The notes below the pieces were generated by a model. The model was not told where the DNA came from, made no database searches, and was given only the letters and a program-made list of their open reading frames with translations. A stretch of DNA of 64,000 nt from Maniola hyperantus (lineage: Eukaryota > Arthropoda > Insecta > Lepidoptera > Nymphalidae): contig NC_048555.1 of NCBI RefSeq assembly GCF_902806685.2, positions 4,464,001 through 4,528,000 on the forward strand, written 5' to 3'. Positions within the stretch are counted from its first letter, which is position 1; every line of letters begins with the position of its first letter. Of this stretch, positions 53,345-64,000 are shown piece by piece. The translations under genes and the position numbers were made by a program.

Positions 53345-56300
53345 TTATTCAACCAAATGCAAGTCTTTCTTCAACATATGAGCTGATACATGCATCATAA
53401 AAGGTTCATTTTGTTGGAAGTTCTCTATAGTGCTCTCCCTGACTTCTTCCCAAGCGTAGAGATCTCTATATAATGGTCGCACATATTTCATTCGACCTTG
53501 GCTATTAACAAAGGAGAATGCATCGTCCAATTTAGTTTTGTCTTTACTCCTTATACATAATCTGAGCCATCTGAATTCGATTTCACTGTTTTTGCTTGTA
53601 CATATTTTGTACTTAAGTCCCATATTTTGAAGTTTGTCCAATGGCAATGGATCTTGCTCGATTAGAGATTGAAGAAGGTTGATAATTTGGTGCGGCGAGA
53701 ACGCTGTCACATCGTTGTAAGCCAACTGCGAATCTGGTTCATTTTTTATTTTGTCCACGACTTGTTTCACCTCTTTCGCACTTGTTGTGTCATAACTAAA
53801 AAAGAAATTAATAAATTAAATATATAAATAAATGAACTTTAACTAACTACAGGCTAACGCATAACTGAGTAGGTTCCTGCGGTCACGGTAATGTTATCTA
53901 TACAGTATTGTAACTCGGCCGTATCTTTGAAATAAATACCTACAGCAGCGCGGTACGTAAACATGCGATAGGGCTGCCCGCCTCCGGCATTTTAATTATA
54001 TTTGCTTACTTTGTGTTTAAATATGTACTTGTCATTGGCCTACTTCGTGTTTAAATATGTACTTGAACTTATTTTTAGTAAAAAAATCGCGCGGCTATTA
54101 AAAAAACAAAACACCGTCCGTTCGTCACTGCGGCACAGTCGCGACTGGCTGCACCGCGAGATCGAGGCGCTTAGGTATAGCTCGCGTTTCGCCCGTTTGT
54201 ATGAAGTTGGAATACTGCATAGATAACATTACCGTGTTGCGGTGGTGGAGCGGACAGCGGTGCGGGAGGGGTGTGATGACGTCACGCGAGAGCTGTGATT
54301 CATCAAACTAAAATTAGTATGACAGACCTGGAATAACCTAATTAATAATTTCAGAGATGCCATACTGATATTTTTTAATTTACCGCGCTTTTCCAGTCTC
54401 TTCTTTCGCTAGCCAGACTCTACAATACAGGGAGACTCAATGAAAATTTTAGTACTTACTCAGGAATGATGGGAGGCATTCCAGTCTTGAACAGCCAGGT
54501 ATCCCAGTCTACTCTCGACATTTCCTTGTTGTCCTTGAAATAGTCCAACAGATAGTCCTTGAACTGATACGTGTCTATGGACTGTCTTTGGAACTTGTCG
54601 AGATATGAACGCAAGAAGGGATCAAATACATCTGTAAGAAAGTTTTTTTATTATTTTGAGGCATTGTCACCTTACTTTTAAGAGTCCATGGTCGATCCAA
54701 GTTGAGTGTAAGGGCATGCTATGCTATTGCAATCAATATTTACAAGCGGGATATACTCAAAAGCGAGATGTGTGAACAACGCGAATCAACGTTTGATATT
54801 AGAGCTAGCGAGCACCACGGTGCGGTGAGTTGCGGTGCGTTTCCAATGTGAAATCCACTTGTTTAGGCTTTAGGATTTCCAATTAAAACCAATATTCAGT
54901 AAGCAAGTACACAAATCGACGGTAACACCCGCTCGCCACCGATCGCCGGCCGCGAGTGCGAGCGTAGTGATACCGTCTATTTGTGCACTATATTTTATTA
55001 AACATCACATCAATCCATAAATTTGAATTTAAATGTATCAAAATCTGGTGCGGTATTAATTCCGCAGTGCGCGCGCTTCTATGTAGTTCTATAGTTCACA
55101 GATTTTGCGAGGGAAAAATCGTACGGAAATTTACCGTGGTGTGCTGTGTTAATGTTTTGCCAATTGATTATAATAATATTTTTCACAAACTAAATACATT
55201 TGAAATTTTTATTAGCCAATAGTTTTGCAATTTTGTAGTTTCTTACACGTTTAAATTTGCGCACAGTTGCTTCAAGCTTAAAATTGTGATATTACAAGGG
55301 TCTAACAAAATAAATATAATTTTGCTATATTCATTGTTTTTGTATAGAAGTTCCAAGATACAACCATTAGCCCAGCTGGCGCTACCGAGCAAACCGACCG
55401 CTCGGTGGGAGATCTCCCTTTGGTACAGTCGAGCCTACACACTATACCAACAAGACAGTTACTTACTAGCTCCTCCAACAAGGTCTTCAAGATAGCGTAA
55501 GAACAGCGAGCCCTTTTCGTACGGGACCCTTGAGAAGGCGTCGTCCGGGGAGAAACCGTCCAACTTAATCACCAAGCTAGTGAAAGAATTATTCACTCCC
55601 AATTCATTGTATATCTGGAAAATACAGACACACAATTAAACAACTACAAATTTAGTCTCACACAAAAATTTCTGACTAGATTAGAAACATAGCATTTTTA
55701 TTTTTACAAATTGTAAATTCAAAAATACTTATACTCAATATTGCTACTCAATTTAAAGATAGATATCAGTTTACTTTATTTCGTAAGGTCTAAAAAGGAT
55801 CATTGTGCAGAATTTTGACAAAATCGGTTAAATAATATATCTATATACAATATATAAATAATAATATCGGTTAAGTATGAATTGGCTTAAATTTAACCCA
55901 ATGTCATATTTATACTTAATGAAGACTCACATTGCATATAATGTTCTTGTGTACTCACAGTTTCTTTAAGCTCTTGCAAGCCGAGTATGCTCTCGAAGTC
56001 CCGGCTCTGCCTGGCCTCTAGTGGGTCCCGTATAAGCGAGGCGGCCACCTTCCTCTCCAAATACACAGTGAAGCCCTCGTTGAGCCAGAAGTGCTCAAAG
56101 TTCCTGTTGGTCACCAGGTTGCCCGTCCAACTGTGCATTATTTCGTGGATTATCACATCCGCTTGACTTCTGTCACCAGCCTAAAATTATTAAGCGAACC
56201 TTCTTTACAACTAATGGAACTAATATAACGCTCTAGGGCGTGTTCCTTAAAGGTCTCATGGATGGCGCTGTTCATGTTAGTACATTACGTTACAGAATAA

Positions 56301-59300
56301 TGTACATCAACCTTTAGAATAAGAATTCGGCTTTGTAAAGCGTTGTCTTTGTCACTCATACCTATGTGTCTTTTTGTCGGTCTCAACGAAAGAGACAACG
56401 CTCTACAAAACCGCTATCGCTTTCTAAAGGTCGCTGTATTACATTATTTTCTGCCGCGTACTGTAAGATACTTAAAGGGCATGAACAACGCATTTGAGGG
56501 TATTGATAGGTCTAAGATTTTTGTCAGCGATATAACGCTGTCTCACTTTAGCGGTGTCTTAAAGTCTGAGCAAAGTCAAAGTGCGTTCCATAAATCTCAA
56601 CTTAAATCCTTTCCCTCATACCTGAGGTAGCATCGTGAAATAGCAATACATTTTAACGTTTTGTTCACACTAGTTTAGAAATTGTACACTAAAGTGCGAC
56701 AGAGTAACAGAAAGCGAGAGAGAGATTTTCTCACTCTTTCATTTGCCCATATGAGTGAGCGAGACAGTACAACAAAGCTTTACTTCTGTCGGTTGTTTCA
56801 TAACGCTCACTTTTCTGGTATTATGCAATATCTAAAACCTTATATAGACCGCGACAGGTTGAGATCGCAATCGGGGTAGGAGGGGACGCCCCGCACACTC
56901 GCACGTCATCCGCGCTCGCCCGCTTCGGGTTAGCGCGGGGGCTGTGCGGGTGTGCGGGGCGTTCCCTCCCCGATTGCCATTTCAACTTGTCGCGTACTAT
57001 ACATAAGAAATAGCACTCGTACGAGATTACGAGTACATAAATCTTAAAAATATTAATGTAGCATTATAACAAGAACATAAATAAGTCAACTTTATACACC
57101 CGTAACTTTTTTAGCTCTAAGTTTATTGATATTAATGCTATCAAAAACAAACAATGCAATAATAAAATAATGTTTTATCTACATTTCTCGAATTACTGCT
57201 CGGCTGGTAGCCCGTAACATACATATAAAAGTAATAATAGAACATTGCTATTTCTTTTACATTCTTTTTCTTTTCCCGATCCCAAGGCGTCATGAGGGAA
57301 GAGATAAGATATCACGCGATAGAAAGAGAGGTGTTATTGAAACTATTTTAGACCGTAGTGCCTCAGTTTAACGAAATACTACCAGTTGTTCGACGCCTTT
57401 GAAGTCGAGCGATGCCGCCGCTCGTGTAGGTATATACGTGTTCCTACGCAATATGCAAGGGTTGTCACAAAATTGGGATTAAAATCGCGAGGAAATCGGT
57501 GAAATTTTAGACCATTGTTCTGTTTAGAATTCGTATGGCATCCGTAGACAGAACAGTAATGCACCATTTTATGATAGAACCTAAACGACACTTAAAATAT
57601 TTAAAACCACGCTCACGTAAACCCTCGTCCATCAATCACACAGACTACGCGAATCTGCGTGCAGCGGGCCGCGCTGCCCGCGCTCCGCAACCCACCTCAC
57701 CGTTGCTCTGTACAAGTACATTCGTAATTGGACTGTATATTTCAAGGCTGTGGTAGTGCTGTGCAAGTTCATTGCGCTTTACTGCATCGTAACGAAGGTC
57801 GCTATTATTTAAAGGTCTTTGCGGAGTGAGCCTTCTGTACCTGTACTAGGTACTATTTAAGTATTCTGTGGTCGCACTACATCATTATAATCCACAGCTG
57901 GGCATAGGACTCTTGTAACACACACCACACGCCACACGTCGCCTGAATCTAGCGGCTCCCTGCGACTCGTTTGATGTTGTCTGTTCACCTGGGGAATGTT
58001 CCAACGCTGCGCTTTCTGATGCGAGGTCGCCATTCTAGCATCTTTGTACCCCAACGTCTATAGGTTTTTCGAACGATGTGTCCTGACCCCTGCCGATTGC
58101 CACTTCAGCTGTGCAACCCGTTTAACTATCTTGCTTACTCTAGCATAATCTATACTAATATCATAAAGAAGTACCGTTTGTAAGTTTGTTTGTAGAGAGG
58201 GGGTAATCTTTGAAACTATGATACTGTTTTGAAAATTCTTTCACCAGTAGAAAGCTTTATTATTTCTGAGTAACATAGGCTATAGCTTATCCATACTAAT
58301 ATTATAAATGCGAAAGTGTGTCTGTCTCTCTGTCTGCTAGCTTTTCACGGCCCATCCATTCAACCAATTTTGATGAAATTTGGTACTGAAATAGCTTGCA
58401 TCCCGAGGAAGGACATAGGCTACTTTTAATCGCGGAAAATCAAAGAGTTCCCACGGGATTTCAAAAACCTAAATCCACGCGGACGAAGTCGCGGGCATCA
58501 TCTAGTTTTCAAATAAATTAGAGATCCCTACGAAAATTGTAACAAGCTACTCGTGCGATAAATATATAACTCACCAATAAAGTAGGAGTCACAAACGTCA
58601 AGCAGGGGTTCTCCATGCCTCCGTAGGGGAAGGAGGGGGGCAGAACTAACAAGTCGTACTGCGTCCACTGGTAGGGGCCACACATCTTCTCCGCGGCTTG
58701 CAGATATTTCTCCGTATCCGCGAATTCCCAAGTGCTCTGTGTTATTTCTTCTGCTTCTGACCATACGCGGGATCTGATGGAAAAAATATGTACAGTCCTC
58801 AGCAATTTTTATGGCTGCTTTAAGCCAGGAAATGGAATATTCCACAGCCCACGAACCGAGCCAAAAAGTATGTGATTCATAAGTAGCAATGACTACCCAT
58901 ATTTAAATGCAAAAGTTTGTTTGTTTGTTGGTTTGTCCTTCAATCACTTTGCAACGGAGCAACGGATCGACGTGATTTTTTGCATGGATATAGTTAAAGA
59001 CCTGGAGACTGACATAGGCTACTTTTTATCCAGGAAAAACAAAAAGTTCCCACGGGATTTTAAGAACATAAATTCACGAGGACAAAGTCGTTGAACATAG
59101 CCTCGTTTCGAAGCGTTTTTGGGGTGCAAGTGCATCTCATTAGCACTGTGAACTCTTCAGGCGCAGCACTACAGCTGGGCAACTCACCTGGGGCCCAGCT
59201 TCCTGCTCTCCAGCACACCCGCGGCGATGGCCAGCAGGTAGGAGGGGATGGGCACGGGCTGGTTGAAGCTAGTGATGTTGTTCGCCACCTCGCCGCGTAT

Positions 59301-62300
59301 GGCACTCATCAGCACTGTGAACTCCGCCGGCGCAGTCACTTTAGCTTGGTACGTGAACTTAACGGCTGGCGTATCTTGGCATGGCAGGATCGAACGGGCG
59401 TGGATTGGCTACAAAAACACATTTCACTATAGAGCACAGGGTCTCCTCTCAGAGTGAGAAGGGGTTTGGTCATAGTCTACCACGCTGGCCATGTGCGGAT
59501 TGGTAGACTTCACACACCTTTGAGAACATTATGGAGAACTCTTAGGCATGCAGGTTTCCTCACGATGTTTCCCTTCACCGTTAAAGCAAGTGATATTTAA
59601 TTACTTAAAACGCACATAACTCCGAAAAGTTAGAGGTGCGTGCCCGAGATCGAACCCCCGACCTCCGATTAGAAGGCGGACGTCCTAACCACTAGGCTAT
59701 CACAGCTTATATATTAATCCATACTTAATCATAAATGTGAAAGTGTGTCTGTCCGTCTGTCGGTCTGCTACCTTTCCGTTAAACCGATTTTGGCGAAATT
59801 TGGTATAGAGATAGCTTGCATACCGGGGACAAACATAGGCTTATTTCAGAAAATTAAGGAGCTCCCCCAGGATTTTATCCTCACGGGGTATAAATGAAAT
59901 TAGTTAGCCCACCATGTTTTTTGGTTTTGGTTTATTTTACTCTAGCTTATGCCCGCGACGTCGCCCGCGTGGATTACCAAAATTTCAAACCCCTGTTTTA
60001 CACCTTTAGGGATTGACTTTTCAAAAATCCTTTCTTAGCGGATGTCTACGTCATAATAGCTATCTGCATGCCAAATTTCAGCCCGATCCGTCCAGTAGTT
60101 CGAGCTGTGCGTTGATAGATCAGTTGATCAGTCAGTCACTTAGTCAACTTTTCCTTTTTATATATACACCGTGAAGTTTTCGTGGTTGTCTTCCCGTGGC
60201 AGAACGATTTGCTCTCAGTAGTACTATCGAAATTTTGAGTTAAACTTAAAAAATAAAATGTTTTTGTTTTGAAATAATTAAAAAAATCCACAACTCGAAA
60301 GTGTGAGAAACAATAGTAGCTCCCTAGACGTAACGTGAATAGTAGGTAGGTACATCCACTCGAACCGTGCTGCCAATGCCAATGCAAAATAAGCTCTCGC
60401 GCGTAGTGATACGGCATAAACTAGCCTGCACGTACGCGGTATCACTATTGGTTCGAGGCCTCATTCGATTTTTGTTTTTCTCGATTGTAAATTTGTCATT
60501 TTTGACTAATATTTTTCTATATTTATAAATCGATTGTAATACCACGACAAAATCATTTCGGGAAAACAACCATTAAAATTTCAGCGTGTACATATAGCTT
60601 GTGTTCGTACCTGGCACTGGCTGAACATGTACGGGTGTACTTTCCCCGCAGTCTGATTGGCTTCCAACCATTGCAAAGCTGTTGCCGTCGGTGCCGAACT
60701 GTATTTTATTCTTATCTGCAGTCTATAATGTAGAAAAAGATGTTTGCGTGTATATTATGAGACCATAACTTACATAAATTTTAATTTTCATATTACCTGC
60801 ATGTGAAATAGAACTCCTATGTGGATACTCTGAATTTTGAAAAATGCTTTCTTAGCTCGGATGTCTAGTGTCTACGTCATAATAGCTATCTACATGCCAA
60901 ATTTTAGCCCGATCCGTGCAGTAGTTATAGAGCTGTGCGTTGATAGATCAGTCAGTCAGTCAGTCAGTCACCTTTTCCTTTTATATATATATAATATTTA
61001 GATATAGATTTACGATATTTCGACTGTGAACTAGCAACATGTCCTAATATCAAGTTTTTGACGATTTCTCTATTTTTTTTTTATTCATTTACAAGTTAGC
61101 CCTTGACTGCAATCTCACCTGGTGGTAAGTGATGATGCAGTCTAAGAGGATAGCTGGCTAACCTGGAAGGGGTATGGCAGTTTTTATTAAACCCGTACTC
61201 CTTTGGTTTCTACACGGCATCGTACCGGAACGCTAAATCGCTTGGCGGCACCAGACCAGACCAGAAATTTAGAAATTATAAAATTCCAAACCCCTGCCAG
61301 GACTCGAACCCGGGACCTCCCACTAATAAGACCACAGCGCTCACCACTGCGCCAGGGAGGTCGTCGTCTTACTATGTATTTCGTACTTCACAGTGCGTCA
61401 GTCTTCACACTGGCAGGCATATACGATCACTAATTTAGCTGAAGGAAACATGTTATTTCCTTCATCCTGTAAAGTTGTTAAATTGAGATATAAGTCCCGC
61501 AAATTGCTGTTGCGCTGGAACCATGTCACACTAACATCGAAATGACGTCATTTCGACGTCAGCCGAAATAAAAGTATACCATCAGCTCGAAACTTCACTC
61601 TAGTGTTGACGTCACTAAAATGGCGGCCACGCGCATTAGCAATTTGCGGGACTTATAGTACATACCGGTTGCCAGTTCACAGTCAATATAGATCTCACAT
61701 GTTATTACTACTCATAAAAGATTCCGAAGGTGCATCTTGCATCATATTGAATGTACAGCAAGTTGAACCGGTGTGTTCCAGGTCAATCCGCTTGCAAAGA
61801 CACTCCTCTACATCATCAGAGTAAAAGTACTGCGTTCGAGGTTTATATGAGAATCCATCGAAGGTCATAGGAACTTTTTGTACTGGAAACTTTTTCATAG
61901 CTTGTTCACACTCTTCGTGAGTCATTCTTTTAGTGACGAAGGGATTGTAGCTTTAAAGGGAATTTAAATTAAGGAAATAATACTTAAGGCCTGTTTCACA
62001 ACTCCCTCCAGATAAACTTTAGCTACTGATTTTGATGTTGACATTTTTTGTATAGATAATCTGTCAAAATGAAAAATTTATCCGTTAGATAGTTTCTCTG
62101 GCGGTTGTGAAACAGGCCCTTGGGATTTTTATAATCTGATATTTTTAAGCGGCTTTTATAGGTTACCTATTGAGCCCATCGTTACACAGTAAATTAACGT
62201 GAAACTATGATTAAATCTAAATACAAAGGTTCCGTACCTCAAATGGAAAAACGGAACCCTTATAGGATCACTTTGTTGTCTGTCTGTCCGTCTGTCAAGA

Positions 62301-62846
62301 AACCTACAGGGTACTTCCCGTTGACCTAGAATCATGAAATTTGGCAGGTAGGTAGGTTTTATAGCAGACTTTAGGGGAAAAATCTGAAAACCGTGAATTT
62401 GTGGTCACATCACAAAAAAAAATTAAAATGTGTTTTGAACGAATAATTAGTGTTTTCAACTTTTAAAGTAAGCGTTTAAACTACCGTGAGTGATTTCCAT
62501 TATTTATTTTTTGATTTATCGTGCAAAACAAAAACGAAAAAAATACAACTGTAGCACGGAACTCTCGGTGCGCGAGCCTGACTCGCACTTGGTCGGATTT
62601 TTTTTCCACGATATCTATTCCCGGACTCCCCGAATAGGTAGCCGACAACTCATTACCGCATAGTATGAAAAAGCAAATTTTTAATACGTAATCATTTACT
62701 CACTTTTGTTCCGGCGCAGCAGACTGTGGCAAAGTAATTGTCAATTTTGATCCTAAATTTGGAACAGCATCATCGATATTATATCTGAGTGGAGTACCAT
62801 CATCTAGCTCCAACTTTTCTATGGTCAAATCTCTTGTATCTAATAT
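53345..62846 (-). CDS. LTA4H: Leukotriene A4 hydrolase-type M1 aminopeptidase (5' end outside window)
   Basis: Eight exons: 62846-62704, 60722-60611, 59408-59188, 58773-58575, 56180-55959, 55614-55467, 54631-54460 and 53795-53345. Phases agree and give 555 residues; roughly 50-60 N-terminal residues (usual length about 610) must lie beyond the window or in an exon not recognised near 63-64 kb. Landmarks: LDTRDLTIEKL, HARSILPCQDTPAVK, the exopeptidase motif PYGGMENP, and the zinc site HEIMHSWTGN...FWLNEG (H-E-x2-H-x18-E). PYEKG supplies the catalytic Tyr, and QGRMK corresponds to human Arg563/Lys565, which bind the substrate carboxylate. The C-terminal helical domain ends MLKKDLHLVE. The position of human Tyr378 is Phe here (DDAFSRVPYEKG), while Asp375 is kept. 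Expected in the cytosol as an aminopeptidase on short peptides; epoxide hydrolase activity on LTA4 is not shown for it. Confidence 0.93.
53881..54240. repeat. DNA element with long inverted ends in an LTA4H intron
   Basis: The left end CACGGTAATGTTATCTATAC followed by AGTATTG is matched, inverted, by the right end CACGGTAATGTTATCTATGC plus AGTATTCC. Inside, TGTTTAAATATGTACTTG occurs twice in direct repeat 37 bp apart. No transposase frame. Confidence 0.75.
54906..54992. repeat. Short GC-rich palindrome in an LTA4H intron
   Basis: The left end AGTACACAAATCGACGGTAA and the right end, inverted, TAGTGCACAAATAGACGGTA enclose CGCTCGCC...GCGAGTGCGAGCG, giving a hairpin of about 87 bp. Confidence 0.65.
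56281..56466. repeat. MITE family F copy in an LTA4H intron
   Basis: TACATTACGTTACAGAATAA at the left and TTATTTTCTGCCGCGTACTG at the right, with the GACCTTTAG/CTAAAGGTCG pair inside. Decayed. Confidence 0.7.
56843..57003. repeat. MITE family E, full palindrome
   Basis: ATAGACCGCGACAGGTTGAG at the left and CAACTTGTCGCGTACTATAC at the right; inner GGGACGCCCCGCACACTCGC pairs with GGGTGTGCGGGGCGTTCCC. Lies in an LTA4H intron. Confidence 0.85.
57368..57752 (-). mobile_element. Second copy of the THAP-bearing short element
   Basis: Reverse-oriented copy of 14966-15360. On the minus strand an ATG at 57570 starts MVHYCSVYGCHTNSKQNNGL and KFHRFPRDF. A one-base length difference (GCATATTGCG against GCATATTTGCG) shifts the following frame relative to the other copy. 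The ends (CACAGCCTTGAAATAT and TTTCGTTAAACTG) agree in both copies and bound the element. Confidence 0.65.
57888..58140 (-). mobile_element. RTE-like LINE 3' fragment in an LTA4H intron
   Basis: CCACAGCTGGGCATAGGACT, GCGGCTCCCTGCGACTCGTT, CCCCAACGTCTATAGG and TTTTTCGAACGATGTG, the inverse of the 16745 copy, with several differences and stops. Confidence 0.6.
58287..58506 (-). repeat. GTCY-family element in an LTA4H intron
   Basis: CCATACTAATATTATAAATG, GTGTGTCTGTCTCTCTGTCT to CGCGGACGAAGTCGCGGGCA and TCATCTAGTT. It ends 69 bp from the LTA4H exon at 58575-58773. Confidence 0.88.
58895..59092 (-). repeat. GTCY-family element, ACCAACAAAC subtype, decayed
   Basis: GTTTGTTTGTTGGTTTGTCC, TTCAATCACTTTGCAACGGA, CGACGTGATTTTTTGCATGG and ACTTTTTATCCAGG, the inverse of the 7617 copy. 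Confidence 0.75.
59432..59708 (-). repeat. SINE-B, near full length
   Basis: GGGTCTCCTCTCAGAGTGAG, GAGAACTCTTAGGCATGCAG, GTTTCCTCACGATGTTTCCC, then the inverse tRNA-like head CGAACCCCCGACCTCCGATT and CCTAACCACTAGGCTATCAC. It starts 24 bp from an LTA4H exon boundary. Confidence 0.88.
59720..59905 (-). repeat. GTCY-family element, degraded
   Basis: CCATACTTAATCATAAATGT, GTCTGTCCGTCTGTCGGTCT, TTTTGGCGAAATTTGGTATA. The distal end has decayed. Confidence 0.7.
59943..60168 (-). repeat. Family G dispersed repeat
   Basis: CTAGCTTATGCCCGCGACGT, TTTCTTAGCGGATGTCTACG, CATGCCAAATTTCAGCCCGA, then TTGATAGATCAGTTGATCAG and TTCCTTTTTATATATA. Confidence 0.8.
60840..61004 (-). repeat. Family G dispersed repeat, truncated
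   Basis: TTTCTTAGCTCGGATGTCTA, CATGCCAAATTTTAGCCCGA, GTTGATAGATCAGTCAGTCA. The end with the CGCGGACGAAGTCGC module is missing. Confidence 0.75.
61091..61362 (-). repeat. SINE-C, full length
   Basis: On the minus strand the head reads CTGGCGCAGTGGTGAGCGCT and CCGGGTTCGAGTCCTGGCAG, then TCTGGTCTGGTCTGGTG, the SINE-C body, and GAGATTGCAGTCAAGGGCTA. Lies in an LTA4H intron. Confidence 0.85.
61683..61942 (-). pseudogene. Exon-like segment resembling a DEG/ENaC (pickpocket) channel
   Basis: A minus-strand frame with a plausible acceptor (CCCTTTAAAG) at its start reads YNPFVTKRMTHEECEQAMKK, then SDDVEECLCKRIDLEHTGST and CCTFNMM. The CxxxxxxxxxTGxxCCTFN pattern is typical of the extracellular domain of pickpocket-type sodium channels. 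A donor-like AT/GTGAGA follows AGTAATAAC. It sits wholly within an LTA4H intron, and no companion exons (for example a second membrane helix) were found nearby on this strand. It is either a relic of a gene fragment or one exon of a gene interleaved with LTA4H. Identification rests on a short motif only. Confidence 0.4.
61986..62121. repeat. MITE with AAGGCCTGTTTCACAAC ends
   Basis: Left AAGGCCTGTTTCACAACTCC and right, inverted, AAGGGCCTGTTTCACAACCG; inner TCCAGATAAAC matches the inverse of the right-hand GTTTCTCTGG. 136 bp, in an LTA4H intron. Confidence 0.85.
62228..62606 (-). repeat. Family H dispersed repeat
   Basis: GGTTCCGTACCTCAAATGGA, GGATCACTTTGTTGTCTGTC, then GGAACTCTCGGTGCGCGAGC and CTGACTCGCACTTGGTCGG. 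Inverse of the 22027 copy. Confidence 0.85.
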
Positions 62847-62881
62847 CTAAAACATAGATATAGGATAAAATTGCATGTAGA

Positions 62882-63074
62882 GAGGCCGCCCACTGCCCAC
62901 TTTTTGCAACGATTCAATAGCAATATAGTCGCAAAAAGTCAGCGATAGTCGCGATACTGCATTGATATCGTCTGTCGCGCGTTGCAAATGCGACTAACAG
63001 CCAAAAGTAGCGATGCAGATGCACATCAACGAAACGCGCTACTAAATCGCTGCAAAACCTCCGCGGGCGACCTC
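62882..63074. repeat. MITE with GAGGYCGCCC ends
   Basis: Left GAGGCCGCCCACTGCCCACT plus TTTTGCAACGATT; right, inverted, GAGGTCGCCCGCGGAGGTTT plus TGCAGCGATT. It lies just upstream of the first LTA4H exon seen. Confidence 0.8.
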
Positions 63075-64000
63075 CCTAAGTATCTCTTAGGGTTTGTTAG
63101 CAACTCGTCCCATTCGCAACTTGTCTCATTCGCAACTCGTCTTATTTATACGGATAGACTATTTAACACGCCACGGATGCTTTTTCACATAATATTATTG
63201 TGTATGGCTTAGTGATTTTTTAATGGAATTCTTTGAACCCATCACCTCAAAAGGAAACAAGAAACCCCCCTAGGATCACTTTGTTCTCTGTATGTCTGTC
63301 CATATGGTTACTCATAAAAAAATTAAACCGTGTTCATGAACAAATAATTAGTATTTTCCATTTTAAAAGTAAGATAACTATATACCAAGTAGGGTATCAT
63401 CATATGAAAGAGCTTTAAAATGTCGAAAAATATAGTCCCCCCCATTTATCTCCGAAGTTGACAAAAATCTGAAATAATTATGGTCGATAGAAGTATTCTG
63501 AAATTAACATTTTTTATGTAGACACAACCGCGCGTTATAGTAAGTAAACCTTACACCTAGCCTGCAGCTACTGAAGCTGGAGGGACGAAATGCAAATGGG
63601 ACGAGCTGCAAATTGAACGAGTTTCAGTTGCTTTTCGGATTTATTTACTTTATTTTATTTACTTTACTTTATTGGTTTATCACGGCTCATCCGCTAAATG
63701 TGGTACAGAGATACCTTGTATCCCAGAGATGGACATAGGCCACTCCAATTCCGTCTGAGTATCATAATATATGCATATTATATTATATAAGGTCATATAA
63801 GAGGGTTTTCTGGATTCACAGTGAAAACATATTATCTAATATAGATCATATTATTAAAATATGGACCTTTCAAGATATTCATGTCAAAATGTCAACTTCA
63901 GATATCAATAACAAATAATGCTGTATTGATCGACAGGCGTTATCACTTAGCACTTTAAATTGCAATTTTAGCCTTTGGGAAAAACATTTTTAGTAGGCAT
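63075..64000. other. No exon recognised; decayed family H fragment
   Basis: 63240-63420 holds degraded family H words (GGATCACTTTGTTCTCTG, GAGCTTTAAAATGTCG). The missing LTA4H N-terminal exon was sought on the minus strand here without success; it probably lies beyond the window. Confidence 0.4.

Noticed and set aside
63075..64000. N-terminal LTA4H exon
   Set aside because: No minus-strand frame here resembles the first 50-60 residues of the family with a suitable donor.

Overview
The window is nuclear DNA from an insect, almost certainly a moth or butterfly (Lepidoptera). Genes are split by AT-rich introns with GT-AG borders. Intergenic DNA is packed with short dispersed repeats typical of Lepidoptera: tRNA-headed SINEs, palindromic MITEs, elements carrying GTCY microsatellites, and runs of TAGGTAGGTA or ACCTACCT. 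The species cannot be fixed from this sequence.

Layout: 1-7 kb is repeat-rich and has no gene I can support. From 7.2 to 14.8 kb three small minus-strand genes follow one another. They encode a secreted 89-aa peptide, a 116-aa protein, and a secreted 213-aa protein on four exons. The last two share a diverged repeat of about 30 residues. From 16.0 to 24.8 kb (minus) lies a PRRC1 orthologue on eight exons, with one apparent single-base frameshift in exon 7. From 26.9 to 34.6 kb (plus) lies a complete SNX1/SNX2-type sorting nexin on ten exons, arranged head to head with PRRC1 across a 2.1 kb spacer that carries a nested transposon. From 36.6 to 44.1 kb lies an LTR retrotransposon with two 417-bp LTRs that are identical base for base and a 4-bp target duplication, but with no coding capacity. 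It looks like a recently mobilised non-autonomous element. From 45 to 49 kb only repeats are seen. At 50.1-51.2 kb (plus) is a secreted, acidic, Asn-rich protein I do not recognise. It is tail to tail with the mitochondrial ribosomal protein mRpL13 at 51.5-52.6 kb (minus). From 53.3 to 62.8 kb (minus) are eight exons of a leukotriene A4 hydrolase-type M1 aminopeptidase, missing only its N-terminal exon(s). One of its introns holds an exon-like segment resembling a DEG/ENaC (pickpocket) channel.

The housekeeping genes have unrelated jobs: ER exit/PKA-linked PRRC1, endosomal retromer SNX1/2, mitochondrial translation, and cytosolic peptide hydrolysis. They do not form a pathway. The most unusual item is the 7.4-kb non-coding LTR element. 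It contains an array of about 11 copies of a 41-88 bp unit and a decayed LINE fragment, both apparently carried between identical LTRs. All exon borders were derived by hand from splice signals, reading phase and remembered family sequences; no search was run.
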